A DNA stretch of 13,674 bases from Candidatus Uhrbacteria bacterium RIFCSPHIGHO2_02_FULL_53_13 (GTDB lineage Bacteria; Patescibacteriota; Patescibacteriia; UBA9934; UBA11717). The notes beneath the pieces were generated by a model. It did no database searches. It worked only from the letters and a program-made list of their open reading frames with translations, and was not told where the DNA came from. Positions 1 through 5,056 of this stretch are shown in pieces. A program made the translations under genes and the position numbers. How positions within the stretch are numbered: the stretch's first letter is position 1; each line of letters starts with the position of its first letter. The DNA lies in the NCBI GenBank assembly GCA_001791035.1, contig MGDX01000030.1:6101-19774 (forward strand), in the 5' to 3' direction.

Positions 1-257
1 GCCCGCTCAACCACCTCGGCGCCGTCAACCGTCGCCACAAAGGAGGGCCAATCCTCCTCATCAAGGTAGTTGACCACGATGTCAACGGCGATCCCAATCG
101 AATCGGGACCGACATCATCGTCATCGTCCGCGGCGTCATCATCGTCGACGCTCGCGTCATCATCCCCACCCGGGGGATCAACACACGCCATCACAACTCC
201 CAGCATCCAAACCAGCGCCGCAAGGGCGCCCAGTGACGTACGATTGTGCGTAGTCAT
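1..257 (-). CDS. Asp-rich lipoprotein, partial (C-terminus beyond left edge)
   Basis: Reading the minus strand from an ATG at 257-255 gives 85 codons open to the window edge, so the C-terminus is missing. Residues 9-24 form a hydrophobic signal peptide ending in a lipobox-like VVMAC with the acceptor Cys at residue 25, so the mature protein is probably lipid-anchored outside the cytoplasmic membrane. Residues 29-50 are a low-complexity Asp-rich linker (runs of 3-5 Asp broken by Ala, Val and Gly), followed by the start of a folded domain (DIVVNYLDEEDW). The same kind of linker occurs in the M23 lipoprotein at 5683-6903, so this is probably a family style of this genome. An AGGA lies 9 bases upstream of the start, which is a weak Shine-Dalgarno. 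The plus-strand Ser-rich frame over this stretch is its antisense shadow. The function of the outer domain cannot be seen. Confidence 0.72.
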   Translation of the reverse strand, partial: MTTHNRTSLGALAALVWMLGVVMACVDPPGGDDDASVDDDDAADDDDDVGPDSIGIAVDIVVNYLDEEDWPSFVATVDGAEVVER

Positions 258-289
258 TGTCAATGTCCTATCTAAAGGCTAGCAAGATT

Positions 290-312
290 TTACAAAAAAG
301 TCAACCTGTCAA
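290..312 (-). promoter_or_regulatory. Possible sigma70-type promoter region for the leftward lipoprotein gene
   Basis: On the minus strand a perfect TTGACA (complement of 307-312) and a second TTGACT eight bases further in are followed by an AT-rich tract containing TAAAAT. The TTGACA-TAAAAT spacing is only 14 bases, so the exact -10 is uncertain. It lies about 50 bases upstream of the lipoprotein start and just inside the paired TGTCCACA motif. Confidence 0.3.
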
Positions 313-318
313 CACAAC

Positions 319-338
319 TTGTCCACACTCTGTCCACA
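319..338 (+). promoter_or_regulatory. Paired TGTCCACA box, copy 1
   Basis: TTGTCCACA (319-327) is followed by CTG TCCACA, giving two TGTCCACA cores at 320-327 and 331-338, 11 bases apart start to start, about one helical turn. Near-identical pairs occur at 1661-1680 and 4484-4503, all on the same strand and all intergenic. The core differs from the DnaA box TTATCCACA by one or two bases. This copy sits about 60-80 bases upstream of the leftward lipoprotein gene. A DNA-binding protein site is the likeliest role, but the protein is unknown. Confidence 0.5.
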
Positions 339-401
339 GGTGCCCCTTGACAGATCAAACAGACTCTCTCCGTATATTCATGAGGTAAAATAACAGTGGA
401 G

Positions 402-567
402 TAGGAGCCTGTTCCCGAACGTGCACTTTGGCCAATTCCACACAGAAGCGGCTGCACCTTGTTCAAAAATCCTCGAAATAGCGCTGCTATTCCTGTGGTT
501 TTTGAACGTCGGTTCGCTCGCTTCTGTGCAAAATTCATCCAAAGGCACATTCGGGAACAGGCTCCTA
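402..567. repeat. 166-bp near-perfect palindrome, MITE-like or structured RNA element
   Basis: The ends 402-419 and 550-567 are perfect 18-bp inverted repeats (TAGGAGCCTGTTCCCGAA). Further matched blocks keep exact register towards the centre: CACAGAAGCG at 441-450 with its complement at 519-528, GTTCAAAAA at 461-469 with 499-507, and AATAGC at 477-482 with 486-491, around a 3-base loop. Between these blocks the arms have diverged. The outermost bases are TA on both sides, which would fit the TA target duplication of Tc1/mariner or IS630-type elements, but they are also part of the inverted repeat. There is no transposase inside. A non-autonomous mobile element or a very long stem-loop transcript are both possible. 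Confidence 0.8.
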
Positions 568-569
568 AC

Positions 570-851
570 ATGAAACGCGGTCTTATCGTACTCTGCGTCA
601 TTGTGTGGTGTTTTGTACTTTGTGATTTCAGTGCACAGTCGAGTCGTTGGGAATTGGATATCGCGAAAGCGGGCAACGGGACAATCCTTGAGCATAAGCC
701 GTTTGGCATTCAGCTCGAGTTTGATAGACCCGATGGTTCATACTTTCCGTGCAACTTCTGGCACCCAACGATCCACGACTACGATTCAGAAAAAATACAC
801 ACCCCCGAGCCGGAGCGTGAGGGTGTCAAGTGTGATGTTCCTTGTTCTTAA
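570..851 (+). CDS. Small secreted cysteine-containing protein of unknown function
   Basis: This is a 93-residue frame starting with ATG at 570, two bases after the palindrome ends. Residues 1-3 are basic (MKR) and 4-18 strongly hydrophobic (LIVLCVIVWCFVLC), a good Sec signal peptide or a single N-terminal membrane anchor. The mature part is polar, begins around SAQSS, and has three cysteines (C61, C88, C92) that could form a disulfide outside the cell. No lipobox is clear because the residue before C18 is Leu. I do not recognise a family. No Shine-Dalgarno is visible because the palindrome occupies the upstream region. The stop codon overlaps the stop of the convergent metallopeptidase gene within the shared TTAA at 848-851. 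The signal peptide is the main reason to believe the frame is real. Confidence 0.55.
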   Translation: MKRGLIVLCVIVWCFVLCDFSAQSSRWELDIAKAGNGTILEHKPFGIQLEFDRPDGSYFPCNFWHPTIHDYDSEKIHTPEPEREGVKCDVPCS

Positions 852-1576
852 CGGCAGAGCGCTCCTAGATTGACGTCGCTCGCCAGCTTTTCTACGATGG
901 CGGCTTCAAGTTCAGCCGCGTTCGTAAGAGCACATATTGGTAGTACGTTCGTGAGTCCAACTCGGCGCGCGAACGCGCACTCATTGCGGTAGGCGGATAC
1001 TTCTGCCTGCCGTCTTTGTTCACACAAATGCGCGGGATTCTTTTCATCACGCAAATGGATCCGAAACGTGTCCTCTTCAATCTCTCCAGTCTGCCATTGC
1101 AGGACGTGTTGGTACTCGTGGTAAAGAACCAGTTGTGCCATGGCCAGGTTTTCTGGGTACAATAGTCTGGGATCAATGGTCAGAACGGACATCGGGGCGC
1201 TATGAGCGGCACCCGTCTTGTTTTGTGGCAGAATCCAAAATTCAGCAAAATGTCCGTTAGACGCTCTTGTTTCCCAAATCATCTGTCCGTTTTCAATCAT
1301 GCGATAGAGATCGCCCGAAATCTCTGTGGCGGGATGCTCTATCAACATCTGACGAAAAATCTCTGCGACGGTGAGTACTGCATGCACAGGGACGCTCACT
1401 TGAGAAGGCGCGCTTACTCGAATCGAGTGCGCCGACTTTGTTTGCTCAACCTTCACAAAGAAGGATAAGCAGCCAATAGACATCAACACAATCACAATCA
1501 AGGAAAGGGTTCGCGGCCAAGATGGCGCTAAAACCGGTCCTGGAAGTCGCTTGTTTTTATTGCGACGTTGCTTCAT
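848..1576 (-). CDS. Membrane-anchored HExxH zinc metallopeptidase (putative)
   Basis: A 242-residue protein from the ATG at 1576-1574. A longer frame from a TTG at 1636 exists, but its first 20 residues are polar and no ribosome site supports it. Residues 1-10 are very basic (MKQRRNKNKR) and about 23-43 form one transmembrane segment, predicting a cytoplasmic N-terminus and an external catalytic domain. The domain carries HEYQH at residues 153-157, the zinc-binding and catalytic HExxH motif. About 35 residues later, AEVSAYRNE supplies a Glu (E192) that could be the third zinc ligand, as in gluzincin-type peptidases. Substrate and exact family are not recognisable. It converges on the small secreted Cys protein, overlapping by four bases, and is divergent from the radical SAM cassette. 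Confidence 0.72.
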   Translation of the reverse strand: MKQRRNKNKRLPGPVLAPSWPRTLSLIVIVLMSIGCLSFFVKVEQTKSAHSIRVSAPSQVSVPVHAVLTVAEIFRQMLIEHPATEISGDLYRMIENGQMIWETRASNGHFAEFWILPQNKTGAAHSAPMSVLTIDPRLLYPENLAMAQLVLYHEYQHVLQWQTGEIEEDTFRIHLRDEKNPAHLCEQRRQAEVSAYRNECAFARRVGLTNVLPICALTNAAELEAAIVEKLASDVNLGALCR

Positions 1577-1660
1577 GACGGTTTTTTTGCTACGTTCGTA
1601 GCATCTCTCGGTACCACATGAATCAGATTTTGTCAATCCATTCTTGACTCTTGGATCACA

Positions 1661-1680
1661 TTGCCCACACTCTGTCCACA
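1661..1680 (+). promoter_or_regulatory. Paired TGTCCACA box, copy 2
   Basis: TTGCCCACA (1661-1669) and TCTGTCCACA (1671-1680) repeat copy 1 at 319-338 with a single base change (T to C in the first box) and the same 11-base spacing. It lies between the divergent metallopeptidase (start 1576) and radical SAM gene (start 1754), so it could act on either. Confidence 0.5.
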
Positions 1681-1712
1681 GAGCTCAAAACGGGGTTAAG
1701 CTCTATTTTTTT
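1679..1712 (+). terminator. Possible leader attenuator upstream of the radical SAM gene
   Basis: AGAGCT and AGCTCT flank a 13-base loop and are followed directly by a run of eight T, the shape of an intrinsic terminator reading rightward. No rightward gene ends nearby, so if real it would stop leader transcripts before the radical SAM cassette. The stem is only 6 bp, so this is weak. Confidence 0.3.
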
Positions 1713-1753
1713 TGACTGTTTGCAAAATAAATTCTCAACGATGAACGTCTATT

Positions 1754-2755
1754 TTGACAGAGTTTTTGCGCCCTGATACGGTCATACGGTTCTTGGAAAA
1801 ACAAGTGAAAAGAACAAGGAACCTTCAAAAAGTATTCTTTGAACTGACGCGAGCGTGTAATCTTGCTTGCACCCACTGCTTGAACGATTCGGGGCGGAGA
1901 CTGCATGATGAGCTCCAACCGGCGCAGATCTTGGGTGCGGTACGTCAACTAGGCGGTTTTGGCGTCAAAGAAGTTCGCTTTACAGGCGGAGAGCCAACCA
2001 TCAGCCCGGCACTTATCGACGCAATGCGCCTTGCGCGTTCGTTCGACATTCGTGTCAGCATTGGCACGAATGCTGTTGCCATCACTCGTGAAAAGGCGAA
2101 CGAGCTATTTACCGCTGGGCTTTGTGGCGCCATTGTTAGTATCGATGGCAGTGAGGACAGCCACGACGAGATTCGCGGAGCAGGAGCTTATCGGCGGAGC
2201 TGGCAGGGCATGATGTGTCTGTTGGATGCTAGTGTTTCCGTTCGCGTCAACGCGGTGGCTATGCGTTCAACGCGCGCAGGTTTGCCAGCATTGGCATGCG
2301 CATGCGAAGAGGCCGGCGTAACGCTGTATGTGCGCCGATTCATTCCAAGCGGGCGCATGGTGGGTTGTGTGAGCGAGTTGCTCACCGTCTCTGAATACCG
2401 CCACATCCAAGCATCGTTGCAACCTTACATCGAGCGCGGTGTGGTGGACGGACACTATCTTGACGGCGGATGCGGACATTGCAGCGCCGGTTCAACAGGG
2501 ATGGTTATTCTTCCCAACGGAGATGTACAAAGCTGTGGTTTTCTCTCTGACTTGGGGGAGCCAAGCTATGGAAACATTGCGCGCGAGCCCATAAAAGACA
2601 TTTGGGAGCGCGTTTTGTCTTCTGCGTATCTAGCGAATTCCGCAGATGCGCTTGCCTCATTGAATGGCGCGTCCTTAGATCTTCCACGGACCAATTGTCT
2701 TGCGATTGCCGTGGGGGTTCAACGTGCACCGATACGCATTCGGAGGCAGTCATGA
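1754..2755 (+). CDS. Radical SAM protein with SPASM/twitch-like C-terminal region
   Basis: A 333-residue protein. CxxxCxxC at residues 35-42 (RACNLACTHC) binds the radical SAM 4Fe-4S cluster that cleaves S-adenosylmethionine. FTGGEP (76-81) is the following SAM-contact GGE motif, and SIGTN and SIDG mark later strands of the partial TIM barrel. After the barrel come C240, C243 and C261 in GCGHCSAG...ILPNGDVQSC, then YGNI and IKDIWE, the usual layout of SPASM/twitch auxiliary-cluster domains. The closing CxxC and CxGG cysteines of SPASM are absent in this frame; a similar cluster is readable in another frame at 2698-2727. The start is uncertain: TTG at 1754 is the first in-frame choice, with GTG at 1805 possible, and neither has a clear Shine-Dalgarno. 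The stop overlaps the next start as ATGA. Substrate unknown; peptide or small-molecule modification is typical of relatives. Confidence 0.88.
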   Translation: MTEFLRPDTVIRFLEKQVKRTRNLQKVFFELTRACNLACTHCLNDSGRRLHDELQPAQILGAVRQLGGFGVKEVRFTGGEPTISPALIDAMRLARSFDIRVSIGTNAVAITREKANELFTAGLCGAIVSIDGSEDSHDEIRGAGAYRRSWQGMMCLLDASVSVRVNAVAMRSTRAGLPALACACEEAGVTLYVRRFIPSGRMVGCVSELLTVSEYRHIQASLQPYIERGVVDGHYLDGGCGHCSAGSTGMVILPNGDVQSCGFLSDLGEPSYGNIAREPIKDIWERVLSSAYLANSADALASLNGASLDLPRTNCLAIAVGVQRAPIRIRRQS

Positions 2756-3288
2756 TCGTTGTAGGGTTCACGGGGCTCCACGGAGCCGGGAAAAGTTATG
2801 CGGCTCATAGACTGCACGCGATGAGCAAATGGCTGTTGGTGCATAAACTTGCAACGCTGAAGCGTGTGTACGATGCCGCTTGGCAAAGGGCCGATGCCTC
2901 CTCATGGGAGGAGTGGTATCGTGATATCTATCAACGCGTCGGCGGGGATGTTGTGATGCGGCGAATCCTTGAGGAGATCGGGGAGCAAAACGTGTGCATT
3001 CTCGATGCCGTTCATTCGCCTGCAGAATGGCGTGCGATTGTAGCGCGGCATCCCTCGTCTCTGCTTGTTGGTGTCTTTAGTCCGGCACAGATACGACAAC
3101 ATCGCAGAAACGAGCCCGGCGGGCAGGATGTGCGTCGAGTCGGATTCTGGCATCAGAGCGAAGACTGTCTTCTCACCTATGTCGATTGGGCGGTCTCTGG
3201 TACACTTTCACACGATCTATTGAATGAAACCTGTCGAGAACTAGTCGCCTATGTCGACTCCACTCTTTCGTCAACCTCACCCCCTTGA
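2752..3288 (+). CDS. P-loop kinase, dephospho-CoA kinase/nucleotide kinase-like
   Basis: A 178-residue protein from the ATG at 2752. That start overlaps the radical SAM stop (ATGA) and has GGAGG at 2742-2746 five bases upstream, the best Shine-Dalgarno in the left half of the window. Residues 8-15 (GLHGAGKS) are a Walker A motif in a fold that begins MIVVGFTG. The strand-loop ILDAVHSPAEW (83-93) and LLVGVFSPAQIRQHRR (104-119) resemble the 'DGIR/SPEE ... V.APPEVRFERL' pattern of archaeal dephospho-CoA kinase-like and adenylate-kinase-like proteins, with the Arg-rich segment as a lid. WAVSGTLSHDLLNE (146-159) matches the usual late strand 'ADYVI.N.G.LEEL'. The phosphoryl acceptor is unknown. 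The last few codons (STSPP) lie on a REP-like palindrome. Confidence 0.78.
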   Translation: MIVVGFTGLHGAGKSYAAHRLHAMSKWLLVHKLATLKRVYDAAWQRADASSWEEWYRDIYQRVGGDVVMRRILEEIGEQNVCILDAVHSPAEWRAIVARHPSSLLVGVFSPAQIRQHRRNEPGGQDVRRVGFWHQSEDCLLTYVDWAVSGTLSHDLLNETCRELVAYVDSTLSSTSPP

Positions 3289-4447
3289 AGAAGGGGGTCT
3301 GTTGTCGGCAAACATTGCCAAGGCGGGTGCAGTTGTTTTTCGCTGCCAGTCCTCCAAGGTCGAGGTGCTTCTTGTCCACCGCGCAAAACAGGATGATTGG
3401 ACATTTCCTAAGGGGCATGTGGAGAAAGAAGAGTGGTTACAGGAAGCCGCGTTGCGTGAAGTGCGTGAAGAGACGGGCGTGCGTTCTGTTACTTTGGGAC
3501 GACTACAGGATGCCTACTATGAAGACGATGCAGGTCGATCTGTGCAGCTTGCCATGTATCTAGGTGTTGACATCGATCGTCCATCGCCGGAGTTGCAAAA
3601 CGCGCGTAAAGGAACGGCATGGGTCAATCTTCGTGATGTTGCCATGAAACTGACCTATGAGAATTTGAGGGAGTATTGGCAGAAATGCGTCTATCCACTG
3701 CTTCATAAAATCTCGCGACAGCCAAATGTGCGCGCGCGGTGCTCTGTTATTTACAGCTCAAAGGAATCCTACGGATTGGGTGTTCAGATGCTCGTTCGAA
3801 CATTGGAGCAAGGTCGTGTTCTTGCAAAAAAATATGAGCTGAAACAATTCCGCGCGGATGTGGGTACGTCGAAGGCAAGGCAGGTGTTGTACTTTCTCAC
3901 AAACGCGCCAAGCACAAAAACGGCCGCTTGGTGGGCAAAAGAACAGAGCGGCGCGCATGTTGTGAACGCTTACGGTATTGAATCTTGTGATGCAAAATCG
4001 GTCATTCAATCGAAGCTTTCAAAATTATCGATCCCTGTTCCCGCGTTGTTTCCGTATGATACGAAGGGAAAGCCCAAAAACGTTCTCTTGAAATCTGAAC
4101 GGCACGGGATAAGAAAGAACGGAATTTTTGGAAGATTTCTTCAGGATCCGTGGCTTTTGTACTGGGAAGAAAACCTTCAAAAAAAAGGATGGGAGGAACA
4201 CAAAGTATGGAGCGTGGGCGGAAAACTGTTTGCCGGCAACTCAAAAATAATCAGCGAACAACTTCTGCGTGCCGTCCAGCGGATCCATGGCGCTTGCGGG
4301 TTTGAAGTTTTATCAGTTGATTTGTTCATGAATCGTGAGGGGAAGTTTTTTATCATTGATGTCAATCGCTCTCCTGCTTTTTATCAAAGTGTAGAGGCGA
4401 GAGAAGCGTTTGCGCTTTTTGTGTCGTTATTATCGCGGATGAGTTGA
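3251..4447 (+). CDS. NUDIX hydrolase-ATP-grasp fusion protein
   Basis: A 398-residue, two-domain protein. Residues 20-150 are a NUDIX domain with an intact box: G55-x5-E61-x7-R69-E70-V71-x-E73-E74-x-G76-V77, preceded by DDWTFPKG. This domain normally hydrolyses a nucleoside diphosphate linked to another moiety. Residues 160-395 look like an ATP-grasp domain: KSERHG (281-286), then EVLSVDLFMN (352-361) and FFIIDVNRSP (366-375), where D357, D370 and N372 match the metal-binding Asp/Glu and Asn positions. ATP-grasp enzymes join a carboxylate to an amine or thiol through an acyl-phosphate. ATG 3251 overlaps the kinase by 38 bases, and its first 17 residues lie on a palindromic repeat. TTG at 3302, with purine-rich GAAGAAGGGGG nearby, is an alternative start just before the fold. 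Confidence 0.85.
   Translation: MSTPLFRQPHPLEEGGLLSANIAKAGAVVFRCQSSKVEVLLVHRAKQDDWTFPKGHVEKEEWLQEAALREVREETGVRSVTLGRLQDAYYEDDAGRSVQLAMYLGVDIDRPSPELQNARKGTAWVNLRDVAMKLTYENLREYWQKCVYPLLHKISRQPNVRARCSVIYSSKESYGLGVQMLVRTLEQGRVLAKKYELKQFRADVGTSKARQVLYFLTNAPSTKTAAWWAKEQSGAHVVNAYGIESCDAKSVIQSKLSKLSIPVPALFPYDTKGKPKNVLLKSERHGIRKNGIFGRFLQDPWLLYWEENLQKKGWEEHKVWSVGGKLFAGNSKIISEQLLRAVQRIHGACGFEVLSVDLFMNREGKFFIIDVNRSPAFYQSVEAREAFALFVSLLSRMS
3279..3298. repeat. REP-like short palindrome across the kinase/NUDIX gene junction
   Basis: ACCCCCTT and AAGGGGGT form a perfect 8-bp stem around the loop GAAG. It contains the kinase stop codon and encodes PHPLEEGG in the NUDIX frame and TSPP in the kinase frame. Both are low-complexity peptides commonly produced when such C5-TT/AA-G5 palindromes insert near gene ends. 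It may also form an mRNA hairpin between the two cistrons. Confidence 0.6.
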
Positions 4448-4483
4448 GTGAAGAAGGGTGGGTTACTGCACACTCGCTTCTTC

Positions 4484-4503
4484 TTGTCCACACTTTGTCC
4501 ACA
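4484..4503 (+). promoter_or_regulatory. Paired TGTCCACA box, copy 3
   Basis: TTGTCCACA at 4484-4492 and TTGTCCACA at 4495-4503, the same 11-base spacing and strand as copies 1 (319-338) and 2 (1661-1680). It lies 36 bases after the stop of the NUDIX-ATP-grasp gene. Both boxes here are the full 9-mer, one base from a DnaA box (TTATCCACA). Confidence 0.5.
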
Positions 4504-4562
4504 ATGCGCGTCGAAGGACTCCGACAGCTCAAAATGCCGGTTTGTACAGCGCGACTTTGCAG

Positions 4563-4587
4563 AATGACAGGGTGAAGCCCTGTCATT
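4563..4587. repeat. Perfect 10-bp hairpin, possible dispersed repeat
   Basis: AATGACAGGG (4563-4572) and CCCTGTCATT (4578-4587) pair perfectly around a 5-base loop TGAAG. No T-run follows, so an intrinsic terminator is unlikely in either direction. Wording such as ATGACAGG and TGTCATTGCGAG resembles dispersed repeats found in many uncultured bacterial genomes. Confidence 0.6.
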
Positions 4588-4589
4588 GC

Positions 4590-4617
4590 GAGCTCATCGA
4601 AGCCCTTCGACAAGCTC
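4590..4617. repeat. Interrupted hairpin containing CTTCGACAAGCTC
   Basis: GAGCT (4590-4594) pairs with AGCTC (4613-4617). After a symmetric 3-base internal loop, CGAA pairs with TTCG around a GCCC loop. It follows the perfect hairpin at 4563-4587 by two bases, so the two may form one composite intergenic repeat. Confidence 0.45.
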
Positions 4618-4627
4618 AGGGTAAAAC

Positions 4628-4669
4628 ACCAACGGCCAATGGTCAAAAGCCAATAGCTAACGGTCACCA
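4628..4669. repeat. Degenerate heptamer tandem array (GCCAATR type), six units
   Basis: Read in exact 7-base register: ACCAACG, GCCAATG, GTCAAAA, GCCAATA, GCTAACG, GTCACCA. The units share the form GYYAAYR but vary. Arrays with other unit sequences but the same period lie at 6965-6992 and 11323-11371. Confidence 0.6.
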
Positions 4670-4812
4670 CTCATTTACTTCAGACTGCTCGGAATGAACA
4701 TTTTGAACAATTGAACACCTTAAATCTTATGCCCACTCGCCCTTGCCGTCCTCAAAAAAAACTGTCGAAACACGCCGACAAAAAATCACCGACTTATCCC
4801 TTACACCCCCCA

Positions 4813-4841
4813 TTGACCCCATGAAATATGGGTGATTTGAT
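4813..4841 (+). promoter_or_regulatory. Plausible sigma70-type promoter for the lipoprotein/M23 pair
   Basis: TTGACC (4813-4818) and TTTGAT (4836-4841) are separated by exactly 17 bases, and TG at 4833-4834 adds the extended -10 pattern. Transcription would start near 4848, leaving a leader of about 210 bases before the start codon at 5057. Confidence 0.42.
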
Positions 4842-4848
4842 GTGAACG

Positions 4849-5056
4849 TCGACGCGGCAATCCGCCGTCTCGGTCCGTCTCCATCGCGACAGCGAGGGGA
4901 GTGGGGAACGGACTGACACACTCGGATTTCGCGCAAAGGAGGAACTGACTTCGGCATCGGAACCCAAACGCGTGGGGCTCTCGAACGCAGGGGTTTTCGC
5001 GAACGTGCGCTCTCTTGATAAGCGGCTCGAGAGGGCGCTCGGGGCGAGAGCAGCTG
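4849..5056 (+). promoter_or_regulatory. Long structured 5' leader, possible regulatory RNA
   Basis: If the promoter at 4813-4841 is used, this stretch is untranslated and GC-rich. Stems visible by eye include GTCCGT with ACGGAC (about 4886-4915), the self-complementary TTCGCGAA at 4996-5003, GCGC-TCTC (5007-5014) with GAGA-GG-GCGC (5029-5038), and an outer GCTCTCG (4977-4983) with CGAGAGC (5045-5051). The last helix covers bases -12 to -6 before the ATG at 5057, where the ribosome would bind, so folding could lower translation. No known riboswitch class is recognised. Confidence 0.35.

Larger units (their letters stand above)
258..569. other. Intergenic region with promoter-like, paired-box and palindromic elements
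   Basis: No convincing gene lies between the two divergent start codons. The region holds a TTGACA-like -35 for the leftward lipoprotein gene (reverse complement of 307-312), a paired TGTCCACA motif (319-338), an AT-rich stretch (370-395) and a 166-bp palindrome (402-567) that ends 2 bases before the start of the rightward gene. A frame open from 459 runs through the right half of the palindrome into the downstream gene, but the codons before 570 are palindrome sequence and I do not treat them as coding. Confidence 0.6.
4448..5056. other. 609-bp region without a convincing gene
   Basis: It contains, in order, a weak inverted repeat (GAAGAAG 4450-4456 with CTTCTTC 4477-4483), a paired TGTCCACA box (4484-4503), two hairpin repeats (4563-4617), a 7-bp tandem array (4628-4669), an A-rich transition near 4690-4790, a plausible promoter (4813-4841) and a GC-rich structured leader up to the lipoprotein start at 5057. 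Open frames on both strands over 4727-5056 lack start signals and family resemblance. I looked for tmRNA, RNase P and SRP RNA signatures by eye and found none. Confidence 0.6.

Noticed and set aside
70..282. Plus-strand Ser/Thr-rich 70-residue frame
   Set aside because: It is the antisense shadow of the Asp-rich lipoprotein; Ser-rich composition follows from reading Asp codons backwards.
459..569. N-terminal extension of the small secreted protein through the palindrome
   Set aside because: The codons are palindrome sequence, and the ATG at 570 begins a proper signal peptide.
2602..2751. Upstream extension of the kinase frame
   Set aside because: The ATG at 2752 has GGAGG five bases upstream and starts directly at the P-loop fold; the extension is only of interest as a possible out-of-frame SPASM end.
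4628..4669. CRISPR-like array
   Set aside because: Units are 7 bases, contiguous and without spacers, and no cas gene is present.
4849..5056. Known structural RNA (tmRNA, RNase P, SRP RNA)
   Set aside because: None of the conserved sequence signatures of these RNAs was found by eye on either strand.
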